Source: Corallococcus sp. AS-1-6 (GTDB lineage: Bacteria > Myxococcota > Myxococcia > Myxococcales > Myxococcaceae). Taken from it: a stretch of DNA of 64,000 nucleotides. Below are positions 56,956 to 64,000 of the stretch, piece after piece. How positions within the stretch are numbered: the stretch's first letter is position 1; the number at the start of each line of letters is the position of its first letter. The DNA lies in assembly GCF_020037015.1 (NCBI RefSeq), contig NZ_JAIQDE010000009.1, forward strand, positions 1 through 64,000. Direction: 5' to 3'. The notes under the pieces are model-generated. The model was given only the letters and a program-made list of their open reading frames with translations. It was not told the origin of the DNA and did no database searches. Made by a program: the position numbers and the translations under genes.

Positions 56956-59900
56956 CTAGAAGCTGAGCTTCGCGCCCAGGCGGATGGAGCGCGGGGCCTG
57001 GTAGGCGGTGGGCCGCTTGAAGTTGGGGTTGATGTCCTGCACGCCGATGGGCAGCCCCGTGGCGGTGGAGATGACCTTGCAGTTGGGGTTGTTCTCACTG
57101 AGGCAGGCGGTGAGGTCGTCCGGCTTGCCGCCCTGCTCGATGGCGTACACGCGCGTGGTGGTGAAGGTCTGGTCCACGTCCGTGTACTGCTGGAAGTTGA
57201 AGAGGTTGAACACGTCCAGGGACACCGTGAGGACGTAGTCCTTCACCAGCCGCTGGTTGAGGCCCACGTGCCCGTCCACGCCGTGCACCCAGGGCAGCCG
57301 GCCCGCGCTGCCGCGCGGCAGGATGAACGTCTCCGAGCCGCTGCGGCGCGGGTGCGCGCCCAGGTAGTTGAGCGGCGCGCCGGAGCGCGCCCGGTAGTTG
57401 CCGCCCACGTTGATGCTGGTGCGAGGCCCCAGCACCAGCTCCTTCGCGGCGAACACCTTGAAGGAGTGCGTGCGGTCCCCGGGGAGCTGGCCCTCGCGGT
57501 TGACGGTGAGCGACACCAGGTCGAAGTCGCGCGTGAGGTTGGGGGAGAGCTGGCCGGTGTCCGCGCGGAACAGGCCGGAGTAGTTCCCGCGCAGGGTGGA
57601 CCAGGTGTAGCTGGCCTGGGCCAGCCACCCGTTGGTGAAGGCGCGCTGGAAGTAGAGGTTGACCGCGTCGTACTCGCGCCGGGCCAGCGGGAAGTCCGTG
57701 GAGTAGCCCTTGCCCGGGTTGCCCAGGAAGAAGGTGCTGCCGTCGTCGCGGCTCATGTCCTCGATGACGTCGTTGAGGTAGCGCCGGGTGTACGTGGCGC
57801 CCAGGCGGCTCGCGGTGAAGAGCTCGTACTCACCGCCCACCACGAACTCGTCCGCGGACTGGGCGCGAATCTGGGGGTCCACCGGCACGCGGTCTCCGCC
57901 CTGCGCGTCCCACAACTGGTTGGGGCTCTCGCGGTTGCCAATGGGCTGGCGGTTGGCGTTCTGGGTGCAGTCCCCCAGGAGCGAATCCTCCCGCGAGGGA
58001 ACGCACGGAGGCGAGTCGTAGGTGGCGGAGAGCAACTGCTGCTGCGGGAAGGACAGGTCCGCCATGTCCAGGGGGACGTTCTCGAAGAAGCGCGCGAAGT
58101 TGGCGAAGAGCTTGGCGCGGCCGCTCTGCGTCGGGTCGTAGATGACGCCCAGGCGCGGGGACCACTGGTTGGGCAGGTGCAGGCCCACCTCGCCGTCCAG
58201 GCCGTAGATGGTCTGCACGTCGTAGCGCAGGCCCACGTTGACGGTGACCTTGTCCAGGACGGACCAACTGTCCTGGATGAAGCCGCCCACGGTGGTGGAC
58301 GTGGAGGTGCCTTCCTTGTTGGGCAGGAACACCGGGAGGTCCGGCCCCTGCAGGTAGCCGTACTGGTTGAGGCTGAAGAAGCAGTCGCCGCCGGTGCACT
58401 CCTGCCAGGGCGTCAGGCCGGTGCGCGCGCGCTTGTTGTAGAAGCTCATCCGCTCGATGTCCGCGCCGGCCTTGAGGATGTGGTGGCCCAGGGCCTCCAG
58501 CAGGTACGTGCCCATCACCTTGCCCTGCACGCGGTCCAGCCGCTGGACGCTGATGGTGCCGGGGCCGCCGGTGGAGTAGGCCGTCACCGGGCAGCGCAGC
58601 CGCTGCTCCTCGGGCGTGGTGCCGCAGGCGTCCTCGGAGGGGAGCGTCTCGAACTCGTTGATGGTGTGGTAGCCGGGGTTGCGGGTGCGGCGCCAGGCGA
58701 TGTTGGGCTTCGCGGACAGGCCCTCGCCGGAGCCCAGGCCGGAGCCGTCCGACGGGAGGATGGAGTCCGCCTGGTGGTGCCAGCCGAGCGTCGCGTCCAC
58801 GAGCAGCTTCTTGTCGAAGAAGGACGACGCCTGCTTCGCGACGATGTCCATGGCGCTGTTGCTGCGCCGGGTGGCGATGGCCTCATAAGCGCCCTGCACG
58901 AAGGCGGTGCACGACAGGCTGGTGCACACCTCCGGCTCGCCGTCGTCGCTGAAGGAGTACTTGCCGCTGCCGCCGGAGGAGCGCGGCGTGCCGAACACGG
59001 ACACGGACAGGCTGTGGTCCGGGTTGAAGTTGTAGGTGAGCTTGCCCAGGTACTGCACGCTGCGCTCGTCGGCGAAGCGGCTGGTGCGGCTGCCGTCGAT
59101 GGGCGTCACCTGGGAGAAGCCGGTGGTGGGGTCCTTGCGGCGCGCGCCCACGGCGGCGCAGCCGTTGGCGGGGTCCACCTCCGTGCACAGCTCGTAGCTG
59201 CTGAGCTGGCGGTCCACCTGGATGCGATTGAAGGACGGCGCGACGCCCACGTAGAACCAGAGCTTGTCCTTGAGCAGGGGGCCGCCCAGGTCGAAGCCGA
59301 AGTCGCCCAGGTTGTGGGCGCTGCCCTGCGCGGAGATGACGCTGCCCTCGCGCAGGATTTCCTTGCCGGAGGTCTGGAACGCGCCGGGCGCGTAGTTGGC
59401 GAACACGGAGCCGTGGAACTCGTTGGAGCCGGACTTGGTGACGACGTTGAGCACGCCGCCGGTGGAGCGGCCGTACTCCGGCATGTAGCCGCCGGTGATG
59501 ACGTTGACCTCCTTGACGAACTCCACGGACAGGGGCGTGCCCAGGGTGCCCACGCCGGGGTCGTTCACGGACAGGCCGTCCACGACGTACTGGCTCTCAG
59601 GGGACGAACTGCCGCTGATGCTCACGCCGTAGCGGTCCTCGGTGGCGCCGGGGGCCAGTTCGGCCAGGCCTTCGAAGGAGCGGGACGCGGAGCCCTTGGT
59701 GCCGGGGCGGATGACGGCGATGTTGCGGATGAAGTCCTGGTCCACGGTGACGCCCGCGGCGCTGGAGCCCACGTCCAGGGTCGGCGGCGAGCCGACGACC
59801 TCGATGTCGGAGCTCAGGGTGTCCGGCGCCAGCTCCGCGTTGAAGCGGATGGTGCGGTCGATTCGCAGCAGGATGCCGTCGCGGGCATAGGGCTGATAGC

Positions 59901-60159
59901 CCTGGGCCTCGAAGCGCAGGGTGTACGTGCCCGGCGGGAGCTGGGGGATGCGGTACAGGCCGCTCTTGTCGGTGAGCACGGTGCGCTCGCCCTGAAGCTG
60001 GGCCGAGGTGGCGGTGACCACGACGTCCACCAGGGGCTGCTTGTCGAGCGCGTTCTTCAGGGTCCCGGTGATGACCGAGTTGCCCTGGGCCCAGGCCCCG
60101 GCGCCCCACAACACGGCCATGAGCCACAGCCCACGGATGAAACGGATTCGTCTGGACAC
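56956..60159 (-). CDS. TonB-dependent receptor with carboxypeptidase-regulatory-like domain (Oar-like)
   Basis: A 1067-aa outer membrane receptor. The GTG at 60159 is chosen because GGAGGGG lies upstream and the signal peptide (RRIRFIRGLWLMAVLWGAGAWAQG) starts right there. Residues about 25-115 are a CarboxypepD_reg-like Ig fold (VITGTLKNALDKQPLVDVVVTATSAQLQGERTVLTDKSGLYRIPQLPPGTYTLRFEAQGY). The plug domain follows (QYVVDGLSVNDPGVGTLGTPLSVEFVKEVNVITGGYMPEYGRSTGGVLNVVTKSG), then a long barrel ending in Phe (GAKLSF). The order resembles the Oar protein of Myxococcus. The substrate is unknown; a lipoprotein gene follows. Confidence 0.88.
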   Translation of the reverse strand: MSRRIRFIRGLWLMAVLWGAGAWAQGNSVITGTLKNALDKQPLVDVVVTATSAQLQGERTVLTDKSGLYRIPQLPPGTYTLRFEAQGYQPYARDGILLRIDRTIRFNAELAPDTLSSDIEVVGSPPTLDVGSSAAGVTVDQDFIRNIAVIRPGTKGSASRSFEGLAELAPGATEDRYGVSISGSSSPESQYVVDGLSVNDPGVGTLGTPLSVEFVKEVNVITGGYMPEYGRSTGGVLNVVTKSGSNEFHGSVFANYAPGAFQTSGKEILREGSVISAQGSAHNLGDFGFDLGGPLLKDKLWFYVGVAPSFNRIQVDRQLSSYELCTEVDPANGCAAVGARRKDPTTGFSQVTPIDGSRTSRFADERSVQYLGKLTYNFNPDHSLSVSVFGTPRSSGGSGKYSFSDDGEPEVCTSLSCTAFVQGAYEAIATRRSNSAMDIVAKQASSFFDKKLLVDATLGWHHQADSILPSDGSGLGSGEGLSAKPNIAWRRTRNPGYHTINEFETLPSEDACGTTPEEQRLRCPVTAYSTGGPGTISVQRLDRVQGKVMGTYLLEALGHHILKAGADIERMSFYNKRARTGLTPWQECTGGDCFFSLNQYGYLQGPDLPVFLPNKEGTSTSTTVGGFIQDSWSVLDKVTVNVGLRYDVQTIYGLDGEVGLHLPNQWSPRLGVIYDPTQSGRAKLFANFARFFENVPLDMADLSFPQQQLLSATYDSPPCVPSREDSLLGDCTQNANRQPIGNRESPNQLWDAQGGDRVPVDPQIRAQSADEFVVGGEYELFTASRLGATYTRRYLNDVIEDMSRDDGSTFFLGNPGKGYSTDFPLARREYDAVNLYFQRAFTNGWLAQASYTWSTLRGNYSGLFRADTGQLSPNLTRDFDLVSLTVNREGQLPGDRTHSFKVFAAKELVLGPRTSINVGGNYRARSGAPLNYLGAHPRRSGSETFILPRGSAGRLPWVHGVDGHVGLNQRLVKDYVLTVSLDVFNLFNFQQYTDVDQTFTTTRVYAIEQGGKPDDLTACLSENNPNCKVISTATGLPIGVQDINPNFKRPTAYQAPRSIRLGAKLSF

Positions 60160-60271
60160 GTCTGCGCCCCTCCCGGCGAAGGGGGCGAACTTTGTCGCAA
60201 AACGTGAGAAATCCACCAGCCCAAATCACAAAGACTTTGCCGTCAGAATGGAAAATGGCTGGCCCGCTGCG

Positions 60272-60853
60272 TCAGGGGATGTTCCAGGGCTCCGAAGTGA
60301 AGAGCGCGTGGAAGAGCGTGGTCTCCGGCGGCTTCATGAAGTTGACGTAGAGGGGGACGGGCGTCTGCGCGACTTCGAGCGGCAGCGCGGTGGCGCCGTA
60401 TTCGGCCTCGATGTGTCGGGCGACCGTGTCCGCGATGCCACGCAGTTCCAACGGAGCGGGACCCAGGAACACCTTGGAGTCCAGGCAGTGCTTGCCCAGG
60501 TACTGATGCCGAACGCAGTGCACCGTGTAGACCGGGGCGAGGATGCTGAGATACCCGGCGACGGTCCAGATGAACCGCGGCTTGTGCATGATGCGCTCGT
60601 AGGGAGGATAGACGAGCGCACCAAAGCTGGGGTTCGCCAGGGGCGGCGTGTAGTCCCTGGCATCGCAGCCGGGAAGTGCTTCTCGAAGTGTCTTCACAAA
60701 GGCCCCCCAGCGGGGCCTCTCCGAATTCTTCTCCTCCCACAGTGCCTCGTAGCGAAGATCCTCGGCAGTGCGCTCCTGACGGAAGACATAGGCCTGGTCG
60801 GAGCCCCAGTAGCGACGAGCAATCGCGAGCAGGTCATTCGCGGAAGGTGTCAT
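60272..60853 (-). CDS. Hypothetical cytoplasmic protein paired with a lipoprotein
   Basis: A 193-aa protein without export signal or recognised domain: MTPSANDLLAIARRYWGSDQAYVFRQ opening, a middle with FGALVYPPYERIMHKPRFIWTVAGYLSILAPVYTVHCVRHQYLG, and a C-terminus of mixed strands (LPLEVAQTPVPLYVNFMKPPETTLFHALFTSEPW). It overlaps the upstream lipoprotein gene by four bases (ATGA), a strongly coupled pair. A toxin-immunity or lipoprotein-chaperone relationship is conceivable from the layout, but nothing in the sequence shows it. Confidence 0.6.
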   Translation of the reverse strand: MTPSANDLLAIARRYWGSDQAYVFRQERTAEDLRYEALWEEKNSERPRWGAFVKTLREALPGCDARDYTPPLANPSFGALVYPPYERIMHKPRFIWTVAGYLSILAPVYTVHCVRHQYLGKHCLDSKVFLGPAPLELRGIADTVARHIEAEYGATALPLEVAQTPVPLYVNFMKPPETTLFHALFTSEPWNIP

Positions 60854-61329
60854 GGCTTCCGGCCTCCGGCATTCATGGGGCTGGTGGCCGTGTGGCACGT
60901 TGGAGCAACCCGTGAGCCCCGGACCGCACCACCGAGTGCCAGGGCGAAGGTGTCCCTGAACTGCTTGCAGGCAAGCCCCAGTGCTGTGACAGGTGTGGTC
61001 GAACTGAACACAGTCTGGGCCGCGAGGTTCGCGCAGTCCGCTGAGATGCGCTGGGCAAGCTCCCGCGGAAGGGGTCCCAACGCTTTTGTCTCCAGGGGCA
61101 TCCCGATGCCCAGCGTGCACTTGAAGACTTCTCCTGTGTCACGCCGGAGCGGAACATGAACACAGGCTTCCTGCCAGCCATCCGCGCCTGGTTCTGTCTG
61201 TTCAACGACCGTGACGAACCGGAAGTGCCGGGGCTGGAGGCTGCCCTCCACAACGGTTCCACCGCCCGTCGCGCAGCCCGTGATCAGCCACGCCAGCCCC
61301 AGGCATACCGCCCGCTTCGTCGCGTCCAT
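60850..61329 (-). CDS. Small lipoprotein of unknown function
   Basis: A 159-aa lipoprotein: MDATKRAVCLGLAWLITGC with lipobox ITGC. The mature part has VVEGSLQPRHFRFVTVVEQ, VHVPLRRDTGEVFKCTLGIGMPLET and AQRISADCANLAAQTVFSSTTPVTALGLACKQFRDTFALALGGAVRGSRV. No family is recognised. It is coupled to the following cytoplasmic gene by an ATGA overlap. Lipoprotein-cytosolic coupled pairs in myxobacteria include toxin/immunity modules, but this one lacks a nuclease or other toxin motif. Confidence 0.6.
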   Translation of the reverse strand: MDATKRAVCLGLAWLITGCATGGGTVVEGSLQPRHFRFVTVVEQTEPGADGWQEACVHVPLRRDTGEVFKCTLGIGMPLETKALGPLPRELAQRISADCANLAAQTVFSSTTPVTALGLACKQFRDTFALALGGAVRGSRVAPTCHTATSPMNAGGRKP

Positions 61330-61436
61330 GGCCTTCCCCCCGGAAGGCCACCGACGTCACTTCAAAGCCCTTCCAAAGCTCCATCGTCTCAGGGGGCGGG
61401 CTGTCCGCTGAGCTACGCCGCGATGTGAGCCGTGGC

Positions 61437-62174
61437 CTAGAAGCCCCGCAGTGCTCCACCGTCACACGCGATGGACTGGCCGCTGATGTACGCGGCCGGC
61501 TCCGACGCCAGGAACGTCACCAGCGCCGCGAACTCCTCCGGCCTTCCCAGCCGCCTCGCGGGGATGTTCGGCGCCACCTTCTCGTCGGACAGGCCCAGGT
61601 CCTTCATCCGGTCCGTCGCGTGGTAGCCCGGCAGCGCCGCGTTCACCGTGATTCCATACGGCGCCACTTCATTGCTCAGGCTCTTCACCAATCCCAGCAA
61701 CCCCGCGCGCAGGCCGTTGGACACCGTGAGGTTGTTCATCGCCTCGCGCGCCGCCGTGGACGTCACCAGCACGATGCGGCCCCAGCCCTGTGCCTTCATG
61801 CCCGGCAGCGCTTCCTGGATCGCATCCACCGTGGCCAGCCACAGGCTCTGGAACCCTGTCTGCCATTGCTCCACCGTGATGGCCTCGAAGCCTCCGGACG
61901 GCGGGCCCCCCGCGTTCACCACCAGCACGTCCAGGCCGCCCAGCTTCTGCGTGACTTCACGCACCAGCCCGCGCGCGGCCCCGGCCTGCGTCAAATCACA
62001 CGGCACCGCGAGCGCCGCGCCCAGCTCCTTCGCCGCCTTCTGGAGCTTCTCCCCGCCTCGCGAGGACACCGCCACCGTCGCGCGCTCCTTCACCAGCGTG
62101 TCCGCGATGGCGCGCCCCAGCCCCGAGGACGCGCCCGTCACCAGCGCCCGCCTACCCTTCAAGCCGAAATCCAT
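61437..62174 (-). CDS. SDR oxidoreductase lacking the usual YxxxK pair
   Basis: A 245-aa classical-size short-chain dehydrogenase. The TGASSGLG cofactor motif (residues 14-21) and NAGG segment are present. At the active-site position the sequence is TSTAAREAMNNLTVSNGLRAGLLGLVKSL: the family's Tyr and Lys are replaced by Ser and Arg (LTVSNGLRA). This alteration is seen in a recognisable SDR subgroup, so the protein may still bind NAD(P)H but use a different chemistry. It overlaps the start of the kmo gene by 23 bases and ends the kynurenine operon, suggesting a related metabolic or auxiliary role. Confidence 0.85.
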   Translation of the reverse strand: MDFGLKGRRALVTGASSGLGRAIADTLVKERATVAVSSRGGEKLQKAAKELGAALAVPCDLTQAGAARGLVREVTQKLGGLDVLVVNAGGPPSGGFEAITVEQWQTGFQSLWLATVDAIQEALPGMKAQGWGRIVLVTSTAAREAMNNLTVSNGLRAGLLGLVKSLSNEVAPYGITVNAALPGYHATDRMKDLGLSDEKVAPNIPARRLGRPEEFAALVTFLASEPAAYISGQSIACDGGALRGF

Positions 62175-63531
62175 CCGCGTGCTCCTCCATGAAAGGGGTC
62201 AGCCGGCCGCGAATCAGCTTCGCCGCCCGGTCCAGGTCCACGTCGTCCGGCCGCTTCAAGTCCTTCGCCAGCTCCGCCACGATGCCGCCCGCGATGGCGC
62301 CCACGCCGTACGCCAGCCGGTAGGGCACCCGGCTGAAGCTCACCAGCGTGTAGCGGCTGACGAACTCGCCCGGGAACGCGTTGAGCAACACCTTCTCCAC
62401 GCCCTTCTCCAACAGGAAGCGCGGATCCGCCGTGCTGTCGCGCATCTCGATGAAGTTCTCCACCGCCATGTCCGCGATGGCGTCCGCGTTCGTCTTGCGA
62501 AGCCGCTCGAACTCACCGAACGCCGCGGCCCAGTCCGCCTGCTTCGACAGGAGCGCGTCCAGCACCACGCAGTCCTCGAAGCCGCAGTTCATCCCCTGGC
62601 CGTAGAACGGCACGATGGCGTGCGCCGCGTCGCCCAGCAGCAGCGTGCGCCCGCCCGCGTGCCACGGCGCGCACTTCACCGTCACCATGTGCCCGGTGGG
62701 CCGGGAGAAGAACTCCTCCACCAGCCCGGGAATCAGCGCCTTCGCGTCCGGGAACTGCTCCTGGAAGAACGCCTCCAGCGCGGCGGGCGTCTGGAGCGTC
62801 GCGAAGCTCACCGGCCCCTCCCACGGCAGGAACAGCGTGCACGTGAAGCTGCCGTCTTCATTCGGCAGCGCGATGAGCATGAACGTGCCGCGCGGCCAGA
62901 TGTGCAGCGCGTGCTTCTCCATCTGGAAGCGCCCGCCCTCGCCCGGCGGAATCGTCAGCTCCTTGTAGCCATGCCCCAGCGTCTGCGAGTCCGTCTGGGA
63001 TTGCAGCGCCTCCCGCACCGCCGAACCCGAGCCGTCCGTGCCGAACACCACCGCGTCGCGCACCTCCCGCGTCACGCCCGTGGCCTCGTCCAGCACCGTG
63101 AGCATTCCCGCGGCCGGATCCGCCTGCGTCACCCGCTGACGGAAGCGGATGGACACGCGGCCCGTGGCTTCCGCCTGCGTCATCAGGAACTTGTTCAGCC
63201 AGCCGCGCGAGATGGAATTGATGTGCTGCGAGTCGTCCTTCCCATACGGCTGGAAGGCCAGCTCGCCCTTCACCGGGTGGATGACCCGCCCGCGCATGGG
63301 GATGGCGTGCTTCAGCGCCTCCTCCTCCAGGCCCACCTGCCGCAAGGCGTGCAGGCCGCGCGTGGAGATGGCCAGGTTGATGGAGCGCCCCGCGTCCAGC
63401 GTCTCACGGCGCATGTCCGCCCGGCGCTCCAGCACCTCCACCGTGTGGCCCCTGCGGGCCAGGTACAGCGAGAGCAGCGAGCCCACCAGGCCCGCTCCCA
63501 CCACCGTCAGCTTCGACTCATTCGAGGGCAT
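62152..63531 (-). CDS. kmo: Kynurenine 3-monooxygenase
   Basis: A 459-aa FAD monooxygenase. KLTVVGAGLVGSLLSLYLARRGHTVEVLERR is the GxGxxG FAD fingerprint. DAGRSINLAISTRGLHALRQVGLEEEAL and the later GDAAHAIVPFYGQGMNCGFEDCVVLD (FAD-ribose motif) identify the KMO group, which hydroxylates kynurenine at C3 using NADPH and oxygen. It lies between kynU (14-bp overlap) and the SDR gene in one minus-strand operon. The end of the protein is hydrophobic-poor, unlike mitochondrial KMO tails. Confidence 0.9.
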   Translation of the reverse strand: MPSNESKLTVVGAGLVGSLLSLYLARRGHTVEVLERRADMRRETLDAGRSINLAISTRGLHALRQVGLEEEALKHAIPMRGRVIHPVKGELAFQPYGKDDSQHINSISRGWLNKFLMTQAEATGRVSIRFRQRVTQADPAAGMLTVLDEATGVTREVRDAVVFGTDGSGSAVREALQSQTDSQTLGHGYKELTIPPGEGGRFQMEKHALHIWPRGTFMLIALPNEDGSFTCTLFLPWEGPVSFATLQTPAALEAFFQEQFPDAKALIPGLVEEFFSRPTGHMVTVKCAPWHAGGRTLLLGDAAHAIVPFYGQGMNCGFEDCVVLDALLSKQADWAAAFGEFERLRKTNADAIADMAVENFIEMRDSTADPRFLLEKGVEKVLLNAFPGEFVSRYTLVSFSRVPYRLAYGVGAIAGGIVAELAKDLKRPDDVDLDRAAKLIRGRLTPFMEEHADGFRLEG

Positions 63532-64000
63532 GGGCCTCCAGCGCCTTCACGAAGCGGAAGACGTCCAGGTACGTGTTGTAGAGGGGCGTGGGCGCGGCGC
63601 GGATGATGTCCGGCTCGCGGAAGTCGCAGATGATGCCGGCCGCGGACAGCCGCTGGAGCAGCCGCTTCGGCTCGCCCTTGAAGCGCAGGGACAACTGCGC
63701 CCCGCGCTGCTTCAGGTCGCGCGGCGTGGTGATGGTGACGTACCCCGCGGGCAGCCGGTCCAGGAGGAACTCCAGGTAGCCCGTCAACTGGTCGCTCTTC
63801 GCGCGCAGGGCCGCCATCGTCGCCTTGTCGAACAGCTCCAGCGACGAGCGCAGCGCCGCCAACTGGAAGATGGGCGGGTTGGACAACTGCCACCCCTCCG
63901 CGCCCGGCAGCGGGTCGAAGGTGGGGCCCATCTCGAAGCGCGTGGCCTTGTTGTGCCCCCACCAGCCCTCGAAGCGCGGCAGCTCCGGCGAGTGCGCGTG
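63518..64000 (-). CDS. kynU: Kynureninase, C-terminal part (runs off the window)
   Basis: The gene enters from the right edge; only its last 160 codons are visible. The first visible residues include PRFEGWWGHNKATRFEMGPTFDPLPGAEGWQLSNPPIFQ, matching the kynureninase PLP-enzyme signature (RFxGWWGH). The C-terminal domain then runs to KALEAHALE. Kynureninase cleaves kynurenine or 3-hydroxykynurenine to anthranilate or 3-hydroxyanthranilate plus alanine. It overlaps the kmo start by 14 bases. The Lys that binds PLP lies outside the window. Confidence 0.9.
   Translation of the reverse strand, partial: HAHSPELPRFEGWWGHNKATRFEMGPTFDPLPGAEGWQLSNPPIFQLAALRSSLELFDKATMAALRAKSDQLTGYLEFLLDRLPAGYVTITTPRDLKQRGAQLSLRFKGEPKRLLQRLSAAGIICDFREPDIIRAAPTPLYNTYLDVFRFVKALEAHALE

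Noticed and set aside
56503-60207. 1234-aa plus-strand open frame
   Set aside because: Antisense of the TonB-dependent receptor and lipoprotein genes; no coherent domains.

Overview
The window is high-GC, densely coded DNA from a myxobacterium of the suborder Cystobacterineae, most like Corallococcus or Myxococcus. Several lineage markers point there: a DUF2378 (TIGR02265) protein, a 12-unit DUF4215 cysteine-repeat protein ending in a MYXO-CTERM-like tail, two very large transmembrane Ser/Thr kinases with TPR-rich C-termini, two FHA-like/AAA+ sigma-54 activators, an Oar-like TonB-dependent receptor, and a SitA-like lipoprotein toxin with an Imm11-type partner. No rRNA, tRNA, insertion sequence or CRISPR array was seen.

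Layout. 0-6.2 kb: zinc-free MDR oxidoreductase, a TonB-C-like secreted protein, DUF2378, a sigma-54 activator, a lipoprotein, and a TetR/epimerase divergent pair with a striking double palindrome between them. 6.2-6.9 kb: a non-coding array of eight ~72-bp repeats, each carrying a 25-bp palindrome, lying between convergent genes. 6.9-19 kb: a kinase-TPR protein, an alpha/beta hydrolase, a three-gene type I secretion operon (TolC, ABC, HlyD) divergent from an NhaR/LysR regulator, a DUF1206 membrane protein and glutamine synthetase. 19-24 kb: C39-like protease, ferritin-like lipoprotein, a TetR/glyoxalase divergent pair with its own palindrome, and a methyltransferase. 24-31.6 kb: a tightly overlapping four-gene operon, MoxR ATPase - DUF5682 - VWA - SWIM/HEAT. 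31.7-40 kb: methyltransferase, secreted trypsin-like protease, and a block that looks like muropeptide salvage (M20 peptidase, L-Ala-D/L-Glu epimerase, DUF819 membrane protein, serine hydrolase), then nitronate monooxygenase. 40-43 kb: OpgC-like membrane protein and the toxin/immunity pair. 43-49 kb: Rnk, an OmpA/TSP3 outer membrane protein and the DUF4215 protein. 49-55 kb: the second kinase-TPR protein, two tandem small paralogs and the second sigma-54 activator. 55-61 kb: HAD phosphatase, TonB-dependent receptor with a lipoprotein partner, and an unknown lipoprotein/cytosolic pair. 61.4-64 kb: kynurenine catabolic operon (kynU running off the right edge, kmo, and an atypical SDR).

The most system-like candidates are the MoxR-DUF5682-VWA-SWIM operon, the SitA-like toxin pair and the palindromic repeat array. 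The window also repeats itself: kinase-TPR and sigma-54 activator genes occur as paralogous pairs about 40-50 kb apart. Start codons were picked by Shine-Dalgarno match, signal peptide or paralog alignment, and several are GTG or TTG. Functional names rest on recognised motifs, not on database searches.
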